The position numbers and the translations under genes are program-made. Positions 11,504-23,512 of a stretch of DNA of 64,000 nucleotides are shown one piece after another (the stretch's first letter is position 1; the number at the start of each line of letters is the position of its first letter). A model generated the notes under the pieces. It saw nothing but the letters and a program-made list of their open reading frames with translations, did no database searches and was not told where the DNA came from. The stretch lies in NCBI RefSeq assembly GCF_037975245.1, contig NC_092571.1:7730501-7794500 (forward strand). Direction: 5' to 3'. The stretch comes from Apostichopus japonicus (lineage: Eukaryota; Echinodermata; Holothuroidea; Aspidochirotida; Stichopodidae).

Positions 11504-11760
11504 CTCAGGATGTGCCATTTGACATTTAATTCTATTAATTTTTTTGCCCAGGAAGGACCGCACTCTCTACCATGTAGGAGACGGTTTCAATGACCCCGGG
11601 GCCTCACCCCTATAATTTATAAAATCATGTGTTCGCCTCTGGCCCTCTTATGAAGGTTTGTGCCCGTACCTTAATAAGCTAGTTGAGGATCTTCTGAAAT
11701 GGACCCAGCCATGCACACCACCCCCCCCCCCCCACGTACGGGTCAAGTACAATGCATCGA

Positions 11761-12314
11761 GTTTAATAAATCTGGAGGATTCATGTCAATTGGGCGCGCG
11801 AGTACTATGCATGGAGGGTCATGTGATGTGTTCCAGGGTGGTATGAAACTGAAATTTCTCTGTAGCAGTTCGAGGATAGTGTTAGTGTCTTCGTGAAAGA
11901 TTTGCACCGGGACATGGGAACTAACGGCGTAAGAAGGTACTATGGGACAGAACAAGTACAGATACATTGGTCTTGCAGCGGGAAATGTCGAAAAGGATTG
12001 TTGAACTGGACGTGTTGCTGTGGAGAAATGTTTAGTTCAGTGCTACGACGGAATTCTCCATGGAACAGAGCCTAATGCTGCTCAACGGGAATATAGCTAT
12101 CACGTTAGGCTACAGGCACGGTTATTGCTAGGTAACGGGTGTCGTCTGCTGCTCTAAGCACGCATACACATTTACGTACTAGTTGGGTGAAATCATCATG
12201 CGTAATGGGGAGAGTAATATATTAGTACCACCCTGGAACACATCACATGACCCTCCATGCATGGTACGCGCGTATGCGCGTATTTACTGTGTGATAGTTC
12301 TCCAGATTTATTTA
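11761..12314. mobile_element. Element with long, near-perfect inverted arms
   Basis: The segment 11804-11845 (core GCATGGAGGGTCATGTGATG) recurs inverted at 12226-12267 with about 1 mismatch in 41. The outer parts also pair more loosely (TTTAATAAATCTGGAG against its inverse at 12300-12314). The loop is about 370 bp with no coding content. It resembles a foldback/long-TIR MITE. It begins where the segmental duplication match ends. Confidence 0.65.
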
Positions 12315-13050
12315 ACTTGATGATATAAATATTCAAAGGGTGCAAACAACAAAATTTCACTTCACTACACTATGAACCCCTAATCGTGGCTTCATGCTCT
12401 CTAAAGTAGCTTAAATGATTAAACAATTCACTCTGAATGTCATGACAAAGCCATCTAAGCATCATTTTATAATAAACAGTTGAAATTACAGTTAATAACC
12501 ATGCAGTATGCATGAAATGATTTTCCAACGCTCACAAAGAACGTGCACGTGTAAACGACAGTATGATAACAAGGCCTAACTTACGCCGAATGATCGATAA
12601 CAAGTGCATGTAATAAAATTTTCAATTACTCATAAAATAATGTAAATAACCTTTACCTACAGTGCCACTTAATGTTTGTAACTCACCATTAATAACATGC
12701 TCAATGCAGGCTTCAATCAAAGAACGATTAATCACCGAAATTACATCATAAAAGCTTACACGACTTCTCGGGTACTGAAAGTTATCAGGTCATGGCAATT
12801 AAGGGCGCGATTAAATAATATAAAGATAACATAAAGAAAATAGGTTAATACTACATTTACAATCGGGTTGTGTATAAGTGACGTCTAAAGGTCGTGCACT
12901 GACCTACATGGAGTGTGACCACTCCCGACTTTGCAATTTCCCAAGATCCAAGAAATCCCAAGGGTACTGTACTCTATGGATATCTAGAAGCCTTCAGTGT
13001 GTAATGAACATGAAACTGTGCGTCTTTCGATATGAAAAGAATGTGGGGCA
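12315..13050. other. No gene seen
   Basis: AT-rich noncoding sequence. I see no long open frame, domain or repeat structure. Confidence 0.5.
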
Positions 13051-14633
13051 AAGTAGCGTAACTCCTATGTGCTCGGACCGTGCTGAGCCGGTGGCCCCGA
13101 CCAAAAGGGGGCCCGCTATACCGATGCACAGAAAAGGGTACCTCTTTGGATAGGGAGGGCCCGTTTTACTGGGTAAGAAAAACTCATGCAAGACTGAACA
13201 AGACAATATACATATTTTCACGTGATACTGTACAAATCATGACGGGCATCATGATCATGGGCTCATTGGGTAGTATGGAGCTAGTTTTGTTATTTATTAT
13301 TAGAATGAAAACAAAGTATATAATCAGAGATGCCAAGGTCAGATGTTTTTTAGGCGGGGGGAAATTGTCTGGTGCTGTTGGTTACGTACACCATCTAAGC
13401 GGAGCGCCACCATGGCCGGGTTGGCGCGAAGCGTACAAGAAAATTTTGGGATCTTACGGCCTCTCAGATGGCCGGAAACATCACTTCCCGGGTCATCTAA
13501 GCTGAATCTATACTGTCTCCATATTTGTATTGTGTCTATTTTCTTTCATTCCAGAGGAAAAAATATCTTGAAATAAAAAAAATCTCTGAAATTTTGCGGA
13601 CGCTGTAGCGTTCACGTGTGTCGTAACGGTATTATTTTTCACGAATCGTATAGGTAACGTTGCTTTCAGCCGGGCATATTTAGCACGATCGGCTTTGAGT
13701 AATTTCCGATCCTGGCGGCTGAGATAATTCGCATTTTGGTGTGATGAAATGAATTTCACGCTAGCAATGATACACTTTCACATGGAAAAACTCCGTGGGC
13801 CTACAATGCGGGAGATTCTTCAAAAATGCGGGAGTTTTTTGGAAAATGCGGGAGATTCGGACAGGTGGGCGGGTGAGCGGGAGACGACCCGAAAATGCGG
13901 GTGACACCCGCCCAAAGCGGGTGACTTGGCAGCACTGTATAATTTAAAACCCAATTCCAGCCAATGTTGTACTGAGTACAACATCGGGACATATGCTTTT
14001 TGAACAATTCTAAAACAATAACCCAATACACCAACAGACTTGAAACTACGTTCATTTAAAAAAGAAGGCAGGGCTTTCATATAAATATAATAATAGAAGG
14101 TAAGAATAAAGATGCCTACGGTGTATCTGGTAAGTAAAAATCACAGGAAATTAGGCTTAGATGGAGACAAAGTTAGGCTTACGCTTAGGTTTGATTACTG
14201 TATTTGTACAATAGTCTCCATTATATACTCCATACAGTATGGGGGGTGCACTTGCCCACCCCCGCCTTGGAAAATCAAAAAAAAAAAAAGTATTCGACAT
14301 TTTAATGATTCCCCAACCAACAGTTCTCTAGTTATGTTCATTGCATACGGACCAATAATGCATTACTGAAATTATTGAAAGCCAAAATCCTAAAATAACC
14401 AATGTGTAAATGCAACTTGAACGGAAAATGTCTTTTCCGACGATTTATTTTTTGGCAAAAAAGAAAGCCAAGAGCCCCCCCAAAAAACCCGCTTAGATAG
14501 TAGTAAGTAGTGTGTTGAACCTATATGATCTACTGACCCACCCCTTGTAAACATTTCTGAGGACGCCCTTGCTTGGACCCCCTGATAGGGGGCCCTTTGG
14601 GCCAGGAGCCCCCGGCTCACTGTTACGCCACTG
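13051..14633. mobile_element. Nonautonomous hAT-like element with nested repeats
   Basis: Left AAGTAGCGTAAC and right GTTACGCCACTG are inverted relatives. The flanks GTGGGGCA (13043-13050) and GTGGAGCA (14634-14641) match 7 of 8. The left 100 bp resembles the 9096 element (GGCCCCGACC, GGGGGCCCGCT). An inverted copy of the GGTGGCGCTCCGC module lies at 13391-13415, and G-runs near 14240 mark another nested fragment. No transposase. Confidence 0.6.
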
Positions 14634-14649
14634 GTGGAGCATTGCGCAA

Positions 14650-15300
14650 GGTATTTATTTCAGTCTCATTTCAATTATTCGAAATTTGAAGCAAACAGCA
14701 TTGTGTGGTGTTCGCCTTCGGAAATATCTGGTATTTTTTCATTTCCTTCAACGAAGTTTTATAGTAGGGCCGTTATAAGAGGTTTTAATATTTGTACACC
14801 AATAAATTAACTATGTCTTAATTTTCGAAAATTTCCTGACCACCATTCTCCATCATACTTCCCTCTACTCGTGCAATTTTGTCCGGTCTGTTAGGGGTTG
14901 AAAGAGGTTTTCCTATATTAGTTGTCCATAGATGAAATTGTGCAATATTATGCGTATGTTTTGAAGTGAATTTATTCACCATAATTGTGAATTTTCAAAT
15001 TCTGAACAAATAATGGACTTAAAACCTTGAAAAATGGGGCATACTGGTATTGTGGGCCGCGACGTAGGTTCACCTACAAAAAGCAATGATCCACAGGATG
15101 ATGCGATGAGGTCGAACATGATGTGTGACTGGTGACAATCTTCAAAAAGGTTATGGATGAAAAAAAAAACTATTGGGAAATTCTTGGTTCTCAGGCAAAA
15201 GTGTACATCTGGTTGGTCAAGCCCGAGAAGTTCCATTTCCAGTGATATGGGGGGTATCAAAACCAGAAATTCCCCCCCCCCCCGGGTTAGAAAATCCTGC
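14650..15300. repeat. Copy of a composite dispersed repeat
   Basis: Words such as ggaaatatctggtattttt, tcaacgaagttttat and gtgactggtgacaatcttca are shared, in the same order, with 22790-23244 and 55425-55780. It ends with ggttagaaaatcctg, like 28480-28493 and 55965-55977. Three diverged copies of one family in this window. Confidence 0.7.
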
Positions 15301-17489
15301 TTACGACAACGCAAATATCTACAAAGAAAAGCGAGATGTCTATGTCCAATAATAGTAAACAAGAGCAGCAATGCAGCTGTATCTCCATCTATATTATTTC
15401 CACCGATGTAAAATGCTATTGAAACATTTCTTGAGAAATAAATCAAGGTGATCCGTCTCAAGTGTCTCGTCTGGTTGAACTATCAGTGGTTTTTCATCGG
15501 TATCCATGCAAATCACCAGTTCCAGAGCAAATGAGCCTACAACTATATAGCAAACCATGTCAATATAGCTGCTGCGGTTAATAAGATATACTTCCTGTGA
15601 ACTTTGATGATAATTACCAAATTTGCTCCAATGACCTCATGTACCAAGTTTCATGTTGATCTAACAATTACGGTTTATTTCAATGTCTAGAGTGAGGTTA
15701 TATATAGAATAATCAATGCTCTGGGTTTAATACAAGCGAAGCCAGAGTGCATCCAGCGATAGCATTAAACACAGAGCGTTGATTATTTGTTAGATAACCT
15801 CACGATAACACCAATCAAATTTGAGGATTCTATTCAAGCATGAATGAATGTCTAGTAAAATGACCTCCCCTTTTTGCAGCAAGAAATGTTGGCTAAAGGT
15901 ACCAAGTTTCATGCTGATCCAACAATATCTAGTAATTTGACCTCAAATTTTCAGCATTTTCAACATATTAACATGTACAGAAATGACATAGTCGTAATTG
16001 TTTGTTTTATAGGCTCGTTTTATTTCAACACTATTGTAGAAATGGCTGATAGAACTATAAACATAAAAATAAGGAAGAACAAATGATGTAAAAGGAATAT
16101 AAAAAGAAACTTAAACAATAACAATGTCATAGTCTGTCTAAAGACTAAATGGCAGGAATGTGTTGGAAATTACATGTCGACAAGGTGATATAAATTTGTT
16201 AGTTGAAATACAGGTGACTTTTGGAGCACACATTATAAATAAGTACTATTTTGGGGGAAAGAATCGGTTGAGAAGACTGGGGAAGTATAAAATGATATGT
16301 TGTGAAGGTAAAAGCCCCCCTGCGGTTTGTTCTCTCTGAATAAATATCATGCACAGCCGCCACTGATTGTGGACCTATCCACCAAATATGAAGTTTGACC
16401 ATAGCTGTGCTTCATGTGGAAAAATTAATTTGAACCTCTCTTATTACTGGATTACTGGAACAATAAATAAACAATAGGGGTAGACTACTTCCTTGAGGCT
16501 GCCCAAGATAATGAAAGGTATATGTGAATACTGCACGTAATAACCAGAAATCTGTAAACACCGCATTTTTGAATGGTGGTGTTCACAAACAGAATGAGGT
16601 CACTACTAACGTTGTCTGGTAGGCTTCTTATCGAACCGTATGTAGAAAGTTTCATTGTTGTACACTTGCTTAAGATACTCATTTTTGCGAAAAAATACCA
16701 TTTATCTAGATTTACTGAATTGTTACATGGCATGTTCAACAGAAGTCAAGAATACAGGTTTTGTAGAACCTGTATTCATACCTACAGGAGGACATCCTGT
16801 CACACAATCATGATTGCATAGATACTTTGAGCCTTTGGCAAGGAATACAAAATAATTTATTTTGAAATAGACAGTTTGATAAGACTGGAATTATGATATG
16901 TAGTGAATAACTTCAGTAAAAACTTTGTACATGAATATTTTTCACTTTGTATTTACACAGCTGTCTTTTGCATATAGTTTCAAAATGAAGAAGTGTATTA
17001 CATGTTATGGAAAACCGTGTCTAATGGAACAGTAATAGTTTGTAAAAACGAATGTTTAATCTGATTATATAGATGACCAAATAACAGGAGCTACTTTTGT
17101 AAAAACAAATAACGGCTGGTCATGAGCAAAATTGCACTACGTTTCGCCCCTTCAGAATTTTCGTACCACACAAACGTACCAAACCACCTACCAATGCCAT
17201 CAAAACAAGTTTGATCAAAATCGGATATGCAGTTGCCGAGATATTGACATTTTAGAGAATTCGCTCTAAGCCTTGCCCACTCATAAATATTCATGATATT
17301 GGAACCAAAATAAATAGAGATCGTCTACTAATGATGGGCAACTTCTGTACCAAGTATGACCTCAATCCACTTTTGGAGTGCCAAGAAAACCTACTTACAA
17401 GCTTTGTGTCACACACACATGTCACATAACCATACACGCACACACACACATGCACTCATGATTGCATAGATTCCTACGGCTCGAGCCCC
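15301..17489. other. Noncoding, with a dispersed 'aagtttcatg' repeat
   Basis: No gene supported. Segments at 15590-15960 repeat the words accaagtttcatg, gatccaacaat and tttgacctcaaat, which recur at 18380-18700 in the other orientation (aacatgaaacttggta). That marks a dispersed repeat family. (AC)n lies near 17408-17455. Confidence 0.45.
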
Positions 17490-17906
17490 TGGTTGTCAGT
17501 TTCTTATTTTGACTTGCTAAATATACACCTGTACCAACAGGGTAAACTGTTTATCTTTGACTTTATTTTCTATTGTCAATTGACATTGAAGCGGAGTCAT
17601 GTTAATAAGGTCAAAGCCAGTGACTTCGAGAAGACTGGGATTATACAGATGACCAAATAACGGTCAATCAGGGGACAATTTTGTCCAGAAATAACCTCTA
17701 GTCATCAGTTTCTTATTTGGACTTTCAACTATACTGCTGTAGTAACAGGATACTCAAACTGAATCTTCTTGACCTTATCTCCTTCCACTGTCAATTGACA
17801 TTGAAGCGGAGTCATGTCAATAAGGTCAAGGCCAGTGACTTCAAGCAGACTGGAAGGTAGGTCGAAGGTGTTCCCGCACTCTGTGATGATGGAGATATTG
17901 TCTAGT
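17490..17906. repeat. Tandem duplication of a minus-strand terminal exon (about 205 bp)
   Basis: About 17500-17640 and 17695-17850 align as direct copies. The shared core, tcaattgacattgaagcgg followed by agtcatgt and ataaggtcaa, is nearly identical. Both copies keep an open minus-strand frame with residues MTPLQCQLT. Only the copy at 17729-17906 keeps a convincing acceptor. Confidence 0.75.
17729..17906 (-). CDS. Probable terminal exon of an unrecognised minus-strand gene
   Basis: On the minus strand a pyrimidine-rich acceptor (ctcaaatttcag) precedes an open frame, in phase 2, of 58 codons reading LDNISIITECGNTFDLPSSL, then LLEVTGLDLIDMTPLQCQLT and ending EYPVTTAV and TAG at 17729-17731. The peptide looks like beta-strands with two cysteines, as in a secreted domain, but I do not recognise the family. 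A near duplicate of the exon lies directly downstream (about 17500-17640: ELTGFDLINMTPLQCQLT-like), with a changed C terminus. That conservation of reading frame across a duplication supports coding. Upstream exons are uncertain. Confidence 0.5.
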
Positions 17907-18239
17907 CTGAAATTTGAGAAGAAATAAAAGTAAATAAACTAGGGCAGATGAATTTGTTTCCTAGGTAAAGGAAAACACTCAAGATAATGTGTCTCCTTCT
18001 AAGGACAGGGAGAAGGTTGTCGGACACAGTTCGGAAGGTACACTTGCATGTTTACTGATAATCATCCATCAGCAAAAGGTGACAGAGGCATGTTTGGAGA
18101 AGTTTCAAGCTGAAATTCAAATCAAGTTTTACTGTCCCCTGGTCAGAGCAGATATGATGTGAACCAGGGTACATTTTTAGTTGCGGGAGAGCAGCTTAAG
18201 AAATCATCATGTCTCTCCTTCTATATTCTGTTCCTTTTT

Positions 18240-18730
18240 CTTTTGTTCCTTGTTCGTAACAAACGTCCATAACTCAAAAAGTATTGAATGGAATTGGATC
18301 AAACTTGATACATATGTTAGGTATGTGTCATAGATCAAAACTCTTTGGGCCCTATAAATGTTTAGGCCCTGGCATTTTTGGGGCTCAAACTAGACATTGC
18401 TGGATGAACATGAAACTTGGTACATGTAGTCCACAAGTCGTGCTGGGATGGTTCGGTAGTGCCGTTTGGCCGTGACGTTTTGTATCCCGCATGGCGGATC
18501 ACGTAAAAAGCACATTTCGTGCTGAAAATTCCGAGGGTCCCCAGGGGTCATTTGAGGTCAAATTACCAGACATTGTTGGATCAACATGAAGCTTAGTACA
18601 TTGTGCTGAAAATTTGCAAGTCAAGTTTTTGCTCACCAGAAGCAAATTACTAGACATTGTTGAATCAACATGAAACTTGGTATGAACATGTAACTTCGTA
18701 CATATAGTCAACATTTGGTGGCAACTATTT
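18240..18730. repeat. Dispersed repeat block with 'aacatgaaacttggta' words
   Basis: Three or more diverged copies of a short unit (gacattgttgaatcaacatg, aaacttggtac, cattttgaggtcaaat) occur in a row and again at 15590-15960. The 42-bp stretch 18468-18509 (tgacgttttgtatcccgcat onward) recurs inverted at 31145-31186. This is old, interspersed, noncoding sequence. Confidence 0.55.
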
Positions 18731-19299
18731 CGAAGGTAATTTGGAGGCCATCAATTAAGAGTCTTATTGAAAATATAGGGCCATGGCCCTGGCCACAAAA
18801 GACCCTTAGTTGACCTTTGATCTTAAATTCATGAACAACCTGAAAGTAACACTTCCACAATAATATCGTGACAAATCCTGAACATTGTACCATGAAATCT
18901 GTAGGTATGAGCTAAAAATGATATATATGAATCTTGGTTCACAGAGTTTCATTTAATGCTTGAATTTGAGTGAATTTGAGGTCACCAGATTATGAACAAA
19001 TCACACAATATTGTTGAACATTCGAGTGATTGTTAATGGTCCGCAAATAACCAAGATATTTCTGATTGTTTTACAGAAAGTGAAAACAAAGGTAACGGAA
19101 GGCTGTTTTTTCTTCCAAAACTTTCAATTTGCTGTTAACCTACAACTGAACCATATCTGATTTTAACTTGAATAGTAGGGTGGTGTTTTGTTCAAATTTC
19201 TATTACATATGGTGATTCGTGAGGATGTCAATTTTCTTGTAAGGAAGGACACTAATGCTCATGTGTGATGAGGAAATTATCTATGTCAATTGAACTTAC

Positions 19300-19357
19300 T
19301 CTTGTTATCTATGCCAATGATGGTGTAGGTTGCTTCGGCTGAAACTTTTCCTGTTAT
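19300..19357 (-). CDS. Possible internal exon of the same minus-strand gene
   Basis: Between an acceptor (ttcttcacag) and a perfect donor (GTAAGT) on the minus strand, 58 bp read ITGKVSAEATYTIIGIDNK in the only open frame. The exon ends in phase 1, while the terminal exon at 17906 needs phase 2. A direct join therefore fails, and at least one more exon between 18000 and 19280 would be needed. No homology recognised. Confidence 0.4.
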
Positions 19358-20139
19358 CTGTGAAGAAATTGGAAAATAGTTGTCATGAGCATTTTTTTTC
19401 ATGTGCTTATGGTTTACTGGTTTTGATTGTTGAGTTAGCTTTATAATTTGTTGTATTATATTATAGACAGGAGCTGAAAGGCACAATTGAATTTTGATAC
19501 TGAAATTTGTAGGGTCATTTGACTTGGTTTGGAATGCATTGTTCAGGGTTGTGCACAATAGAGAGGGCAGAATATTAGTACTATAAGAGCATGCAGTAAA
19601 ACTTTCGCAAGCTTTTAAATCAAGATAAGATAAACTTATTCTTATGGCTCATTAGGTTTTTTTAATTAACACTTACAGATTCTCAGGAGTACAGATTACA
19701 AAGACTACATAAGACTCTTTCATTAAAGTCATATATACTACAATGGGTGTAAACAAGTTAATGTGAGAAAATGTAGTTTGTCACCACACTGAAATCACTA
19801 CAATACTTTAATAAACTTCTTTTGGAAAAAATCATTTAAAAAATAGTATTTTTCAACAGACTTCAGCATCACTCCGTAATGATGTGCAAATAGTTTATTA
19901 GTATGTACATCACATTGGAGTCTATATATTTTGAAGAAAAAAGTTAAAAATTAACCTGGCAGGTGGTAGTCTCCAAAAATGTGTCGGGCGGCCATTTAAA
20001 AAATTAAAGAAGGGCCTCCTAATTTTTTTTTCTCACTTGGTCTAAACAGAGACAATACAAACTGAAATAAACATCTTTCAAATATTGGCATTTTTTCCTT
20101 GTATCCCAGAAACTTTTTCATAGATATGTTGAAAATTAT
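19358..20139. other. No gene seen
   Basis: AT-rich noncoding sequence with no recognised element. Confidence 0.45.
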
Positions 20140-20640
20140 TCTAAGTCTGAGGGTCCCAGGCAGAGTGCTTATTAGATGGCTTTAATTCCATCGTTTTCAT
20201 TGCGGCCTATTTTTTATACAAACAAATGTTAAAGAAAATTTTAAGTCGGAGGGGAGTAAGGATAGTGGCTACGATGGCTTGGTTTTCCTTTCTGCCTATC
20301 CTTTTGCATTCTATTAAAGACCGAGGGAAGTAGAAAATGTGGCTACCATGGCTCTGATTGCATCGGTCTCATTTCTGCCTATCTTTTAATAAAGAAAAAT
20401 GTGAGGGGAGTAGAAAGAGTGGCTAGATGGCTCCAATTCCAGCATTCGAATTTCTGCCTATCTTTTGATACAGAAAAATGTTTAAAAATTGTTTAAATCT
20501 GAATGTGTAGGAAGTGTGGCTAGGGTGGGTCCAGTTGCATCTTTCTCATTTGTGTGTATCATTTTGTACAGGGAACAGTAGAAAATAATTCCGAGTCAGA
20601 GGGAAGTAGGGATAGTGGCTACGATTGCATCGTTATCAAG
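20140..20640. repeat. Degenerate tandem repeat, unit about 105-110 bp
   Basis: Five to six diverged units share gaggggagta, agtggctac, atggct, attccatcg and tttctgcctatctttt in the same order. Divergence is high, so the array is old. Confidence 0.7.
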
Positions 20641-21506
20641 AACGTAGCCATTTAAGAATGCAGCCACCTAGCAGCCACCTAGGCCTACAGGGTGCAGGTA
20701 AATTGTGGCGGGGTATTAATGCAACTAGGCCTGGCTGGAGCCTTTATTACATATATTTGAACTGGTAGGTATTTATTTTTCTCATGCTGAAATATTACGA
20801 AAATGAAGGTGTTCAGACTATGCATTGTTCCTAACTTCGCATTACTCTTGCTGTAATATATTACTTACGAGTACAACTAGCCTAGTACTAGTAGTATTAC
20901 TAAATGGACCCTACACAGTTTAGAAACAGAATATGAGAGGATTTTCAACCATTCCACTGAGGAAATACCCGTGTGAAACAAAATTCACCCTTCATTTGAT
21001 CTGCTCAGCAGATATCAATTGTGAAAGTTTCGGAAATTCCGGTAAATTTTTTACGGAAATTTTTTTATTTTCTGTACAGGAAAATATTGGCTCAGCCTAG
21101 CCTATGTCTAGGTAGACAATGTCGGAGTATAATTCGAACGGCCAACTAAAATGGTGGCCAAAAGTTGATAGGCATTAAATATTTGAAATAGACTGGTCTA
21201 ATTCTTACCTTCAATTCATAATATATTCATTTTATTCACCGAAAATTGTGGTTGATTGGTAAAAGTGTTGAGTTTTGCGAGGTTCCATTCTAGCCTAGTT
21301 AACACAATGTTGAAATACCTGACGGAAATATTTTTCAAAGGTCATTTTTTGTGGGAAGATCGTAAAATTTTGTGACCTAACATTGAATTTATTTATGATT
21401 TTATTACATATTTGAAAACTGGTAGGTTTTAATTTCCCTTGCTGTAATATTACGAACATGAGGGTGTCCGATCTTAGCAGAGTTCCTAACTTCGCAATAC
21501 TGTATA
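20641..21506. other. No gene seen
   Basis: Noncoding, AT-rich sequence, with no structure recognised. The composite element starts at 21507. Confidence 0.45.
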
Positions 21507-22345
21507 CAGGCGCGTATCCGGGGGGGGGGGCGTTGGGGGCACGCGCACCCCGGGTCAGGAAAAGAGGAGAGAAAAAAAAGAGAAGAAAAAGGGAAAAGGA
21601 GGGGGGAAAAAGGAAAGGAGGAGAGGAAAAAGGGAAAAGAAAAAGAACAAGAGAGAAAAACCAGAAAAGGAGGGAGTAGAAGATAGCCAAGACCTCGGGA
21701 AGAGAAAGAGGAACAGTCATAGTTAAAGCGCTGATCCCTATTATATACACAGGGTAGCCAGTGACAGATCAAGGATTACGGAGCGGGTGTGCGCCTCACC
21801 CTACCCCTTACACCGACAACTCCATTTTTGAAGTTTCCATTTTCCCTCTCTCACTAATGTATCTATATAAATACTATATATGGTTATCACAACGCGTGTG
21901 TGTGTATGGACGCCTTAAACAATTGTACGATTGTGCTATATGGAACCAACTGTGGCTGGTCTTGAACTCGACCGAGTCGTCGGGGAACATGACGCATTTC
22001 GGGAAGGGGGCGACCGCCCCCCCCCCCCGAGCAAATTTTCTTTTTGACATCGCTAGTAATTTCAAAATAGACAATGCTTAGATGCAACTTACAAGGCCTG
22101 GGAAGTGTCATTTCCAGCGATCTGGGAGGCATTTTCGGCCAAAATTTTTATTGTACGCTTCGCGCCAACTCATGGTGGCGCTTCGCTTAGATAGTTTGCC
22201 TACCGGCTTCGCCCCTCCCTTGGCAATTACTCGCTACACGCCTGTACGAATTTGTAAAGCAAAGAGCAGATATAACATCGTATCAGTGAGCATTGAAATG
22301 CATGTTCCACGATGAACAGCCTCAAAAACTGTCTATGTGTGTAGT

Positions 22346-22774
22346 CAAAGGCGTAAGAGCCCAATTGGATTTGGGGGCTGTAATGACTTGCCCGAAGAAA
22401 AGCCCGGCAAAATTTTTCGCGCGCGTTCAATATATCGATGCCACTATCATACAAGCAAGCATCGGTCATTACATTGCATGGCATCGTGTACCTTACGGTC
22501 CGTGAAAGTTACACAGTATACCGCCGGATGCTAATGTAAACAACGAAATGTAGATGGAGAAAAAGCATACAGATCCATTTATGTCAAAACTCTCTTTTAC
22601 AGTAGTTATGTCGGCCAAGCTTAGAACTTTATTTTAATTACCAAGGAGATCATTTTTAAGCTATTCGTTGCTATTTATTTTTCTTTAAGTAGGTTCCCGA
22701 AGAAAATGGGAAAAATTTGGTTGCGGGGGGGGGGGGGGCTGCAGCCCCCGCCTCCTATGGGACCTACGCCTATG
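22346..22774. mobile_element. Nonautonomous hAT-like MITE, 429 bp
   Basis: It starts CAAAGGCGTAAG and ends CCTACGCCTATG, with a perfect 8-bp duplication TGTGTAGT at 22338-22345 and 22775-22782. The related repeat near 55403 has an uninterrupted site (gatgtgtgttgtgttcgg), which confirms the insertion. There is a G-run next to ctgcagcccccgcc near the right end. Confidence 0.88.
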
Positions 22775-23399
22775 TGTGTAGTGTTCGGTTTCGATATACC
22801 TGATATCGGAAATATCTGCTATTTTTCATTTCCTTCAACCAAGTTTTATAATAGCCATTATAAGAGGTTTTAATAGGCTATTTGTACACCAATAAATTAA
22901 CTGTGTCTGAATTTTCAAAAACTTTCCTGACAAGCATTCTTCATCATACTTTCCTCTACTCGTGCAATTTTGACCTGTCTGTTAGGGGTTGAAGGAGGTT
23001 TTTTCTATATTGGTTGTCCATAGATTGAATTTTGTGCAACTTTATGGGTATGTTTTGAAGTGATTTTATTCACGAGAAATGTGAATTCTCAAATTCTCAA
23101 CAAATAATGGGCTTAAAACCTTCAAAAGTGGGGCTTTTGGATATTGTGGGCCGTGACGTAGAATCACCTACAAAAGCAATGATCCATAGGACATGCAATG
23201 AGGTCGAACATGATGTGACTGGTGACAATCTTCAAAAAGGTTATGGGGTAGCGTGCATAGTATACGACCGTTTAACACATTTTGCTTTCCTACTTTCGCG
23301 AAACGAAATAAAAAAATATTTTTTAGTTTATAATACAGGATTGTTGCATATACTATTGATTATTAAAAAGAATTAAAATATTGTCTTTTGTACTTGCAG

Positions 23400-23512
23400 T
23401 ATACCACAAAATATATTTGATGATATTTCATGGGCAGAATACGACCGCATGAATGCAGAATTCGACCAGCATTATTCACGATTCGACCACCTAATATATA
23501 TACATGAATAAT
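23400..23512. repeat. Subterminal CGACC-word repeats, left side of the pogo-like element
   Basis: aatacgaccgcatg, aattcgaccagc and gattcgaccacc occur within about 70 bp. Matching words (tattcgaccgc, ttattcgacctcc) lie at 27830-27905 near the other end. Clustered subterminal motifs are typical transposase-binding sites; binding is inferred. Confidence 0.55.

Larger units (their letters stand above)
1..11752. repeat. Segmental duplication, copy 1 (partner 45623-56829)
   Basis: Position 1 lines up with 45623 and the match continues, interrupted only by copy-specific insertions, to about 11752, where it ends just before an inverted-repeat element. The left edge is outside the window. Shared content in order: terminal death-like exon, GTAC minisatellite, minus-strand SINE, 367-bp MITE, LINE 3' end, and unique flanks. 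Copy-1-only insertions are a solo LTR (6586-7684), 8503-8970, 9096-9921 and 9979-11503. About 150 bp near 6141-6290 is missing from copy 2. Identity is very high between about 830 and 3700 (for example about 2 differences in 300 bp at 828-1126), and lower near the exon at 231-565. Confidence 0.93.

Noticed and set aside
21458-21679. Lys/Arg-rich open frame
   Set aside because: Translation of a purine (GA) tract inside a MITE.
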